Assembly: GCA_011525915.1 (NCBI GenBank)
Contig: WYBM01000015.1
Coordinates: 186,001-250,000 of the forward strand
Direction of reading: 5' to 3'
DNA: 64,000 nucleotides
Source: Ardenticatenaceae bacterium
Lineage (GTDB): Bacteria > Chloroflexota > Anaerolineae > Promineifilales > Promineifilaceae
The notes under the pieces were generated by a model that was given only the letters and a program-made list of their open reading frames with translations, searched no databases and was not told the origin of the DNA. Shown one piece after another: positions 62,926 to 64,000 of the stretch (position 1 is the first letter of the stretch; every line of letters starts with the position of its first letter). Made by a program: the position numbers and the translations under genes.

Positions 62926-64000
62926 GTGTCTCACAAAGCAGCCAATGTTGTTATAACAGGCCTGGGCATTGTGTGTGCGGTTGGTAAGAATATACCATCA
63001 TTTTCAGACGCACTTCACCAGGGACTATCTGGAATTAAGCCTGGCAATGGAACTGATGCTCCTCCGTTTATGGCTGCAATTACTGACTTTTCTCTGAAAG
63101 ACGCGCTTGCATATCTAAAAGAAGAATCTGCAGACCTATATGCATCAGTATTACGAATTGCCAATCGTGCTTCATTTCCTACACAAGTGGCGTTAGTTGC
63201 CGCCCTTGAAGCATGGGCGTCTTCAGAAATTCACCAGGGGAACGTTCCTGCTGAGCGGTTGGGGCTTGTTGTTGCTGGCAATAATCTAACGAACCAATAC
63301 AGACAATCTCTTCAGGCTACCTATCAAAAAAACCCGGCTTATCTTTCTCCCCGATCAGCTTTGCACCTTCTAGATACAGACCATGTGGGAATCTTGAGCC
63401 ACATCTTGGGTGTAGAAGGGGAAGGATTCACAGTTGGGGGTGCTTCAGCCAGTGGCAATGTGGGTATTATCAATGGAAGCCGATTAATTGAGCTGGGTGC
63501 AGTTGATGCTTGTTTTGTTGTAGGCGCATTAACCGATTTAACCCCAATAGACATTCAGAGCTTTTTAAATGTTGGGGCAATGGCTAGAGAAGCGTCTGAC
63601 CAGGGTATAGGGGAAAGTGGGCAACCATTTGATATGTCTCATCGAGGGTTTATTTATGGACAAGGCGCTGGTTGTATCTTATTAGAATCTGAGCGCTCTG
63701 CCAACAAGCGTCATGCTGAAATGCTGGCTAAACTGAGTGGTTATGGACTTAAGCTTGATGCCAACTGTTACACAGACCCATCGGTTAACGGGGAAGCCCA
63801 TGCCATGATGACGGCCATCCAATCTTCGGGGATTTCCCCCAGGCAGATTTCCTACATCAATGCACACGGCACAGCATCGCCACTGGGAGATAAAACAGAA
63901 CTGGCTGCGTTACGGCAAGTGCTTGGGGAGTTCTACTCTAAACCTTATGTAAACTCTACAAAAGGACTAACAGGGCACTGCTTAACGTCAGCCGGCGTTA
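62926..64000 (+). CDS. Decarboxylating ketosynthase (KS with Ser in place of Cys), cut by window end
   Basis: The frame starts at GTG 62926, two bases after the ACP stop, with AGGA about 9 bases upstream, and is open for 358 codons to the window edge. It is a KAS-like protein whose active-site cysteine is replaced by Ser174 (GGASASG). It keeps both histidines (NAHGTAS and KGLTGH). This is the PksF-type enzyme that decarboxylates malonyl-ACP to acetyl-ACP for HMGS. Leinamycin itself uses a different enzyme (LnmK) for this step, so the presence of this KS is a difference. Confidence 0.92.
   Translation, partial: MSHKAANVVITGLGIVCAVGKNIPSFSDALHQGLSGIKPGNGTDAPPFMAAITDFSLKDALAYLKEESADLYASVLRIANRASFPTQVALVAALEAWASSEIHQGNVPAERLGLVVAGNNLTNQYRQSLQATYQKNPAYLSPRSALHLLDTDHVGILSHILGVEGEGFTVGGASASGNVGIINGSRLIELGAVDACFVVGALTDLTPIDIQSFLNVGAMAREASDQGIGESGQPFDMSHRGFIYGQGAGCILLESERSANKRHAEMLAKLSGYGLKLDANCYTDPSVNGEAHAMMTAIQSSGISPRQISYINAHGTASPLGDKTELAALRQVLGEFYSKPYVNSTKGLTGHCLTSAGV

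Noticed and set aside
1-64000. CRISPR arrays, insertion sequences, integrases or attachment sites
   Set aside because: I saw no regularly spaced direct repeats, transposase or integrase motifs, or terminal inverted repeats around any block.

Overview
The window is bacterial, and every gene I can support lies on the + strand. It holds two biosynthetic blocks separated by a housekeeping-type ion-transport operon. Base composition is AT-leaning in the synthase genes and visibly GC-richer in the ion-transport operon, so this does not look like actinobacterial DNA. About 30 exact copies of the palindromic octamer ACGGCCGT are scattered through both composition classes. I think a filamentous Chloroflexota-like host is plausible, but nothing here proves the phylum.

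Left block (1-14.5 kb): three NRPS genes. The first is cut by the window edge and is C-A(Gly-like)-PCP with a luciferase-like monooxygenase embedded in the A domain. The second is C-A-PCP. The third is docking domain-C-A-PCP-TE. They are followed by an exported penicillin-acylase-type hydrolase and an inositol-monophosphatase-family protein. The terminal thioesterase means this line releases its own peptide.

Middle block (14.6-21.1 kb): a CBS-domain protein and a complete mrpABCDEFG Na+/H+ antiporter operon with tightly overlapping genes.

Right block (21.6-64 kb, continuing off the window): a cytochrome P450, a truncated haemoglobin, an HMG-CoA-synthase homologue (HMGS), two giant AT-less NRPS/PKS proteins (4357 and 7587 aa), a second HMGS, a free-standing ACP and a decarboxylating ketosynthase that is cut by the window end. 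The first megasynthase builds a thiazole (carrier-Cy-Cy-A(Cys)-PCP-Ox), passes it through a non-elongating KS and begins polyketide extension. One module is split between the two proteins (KS on the first, DH-ACP-KR on the second). The second protein carries four further modules and ends in KS-ACP-ACP-DUF-SH-TE, where SH is a PLP-dependent beta-eliminating (cysteine) lyase. As I recall it, this architecture is the hallmark of the leinamycin family, in which the lyase domain leaves a thiol on a beta-branched polyketide. I find six elongating KS domains, one KS lacking its first catalytic His, two likely beta-branching sites and two HMGS genes.

The most noteworthy content is therefore a leinamycin-type sulfur-inserting trans-AT PKS outside its usual actinobacterial setting, with extra features: a second HMGS, an in-cis ECH2 domain, and a serine-less ACP-like insert. 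No acyltransferase, starter-loading A domain or ECH1 is visible in the window; they may lie beyond its right edge.
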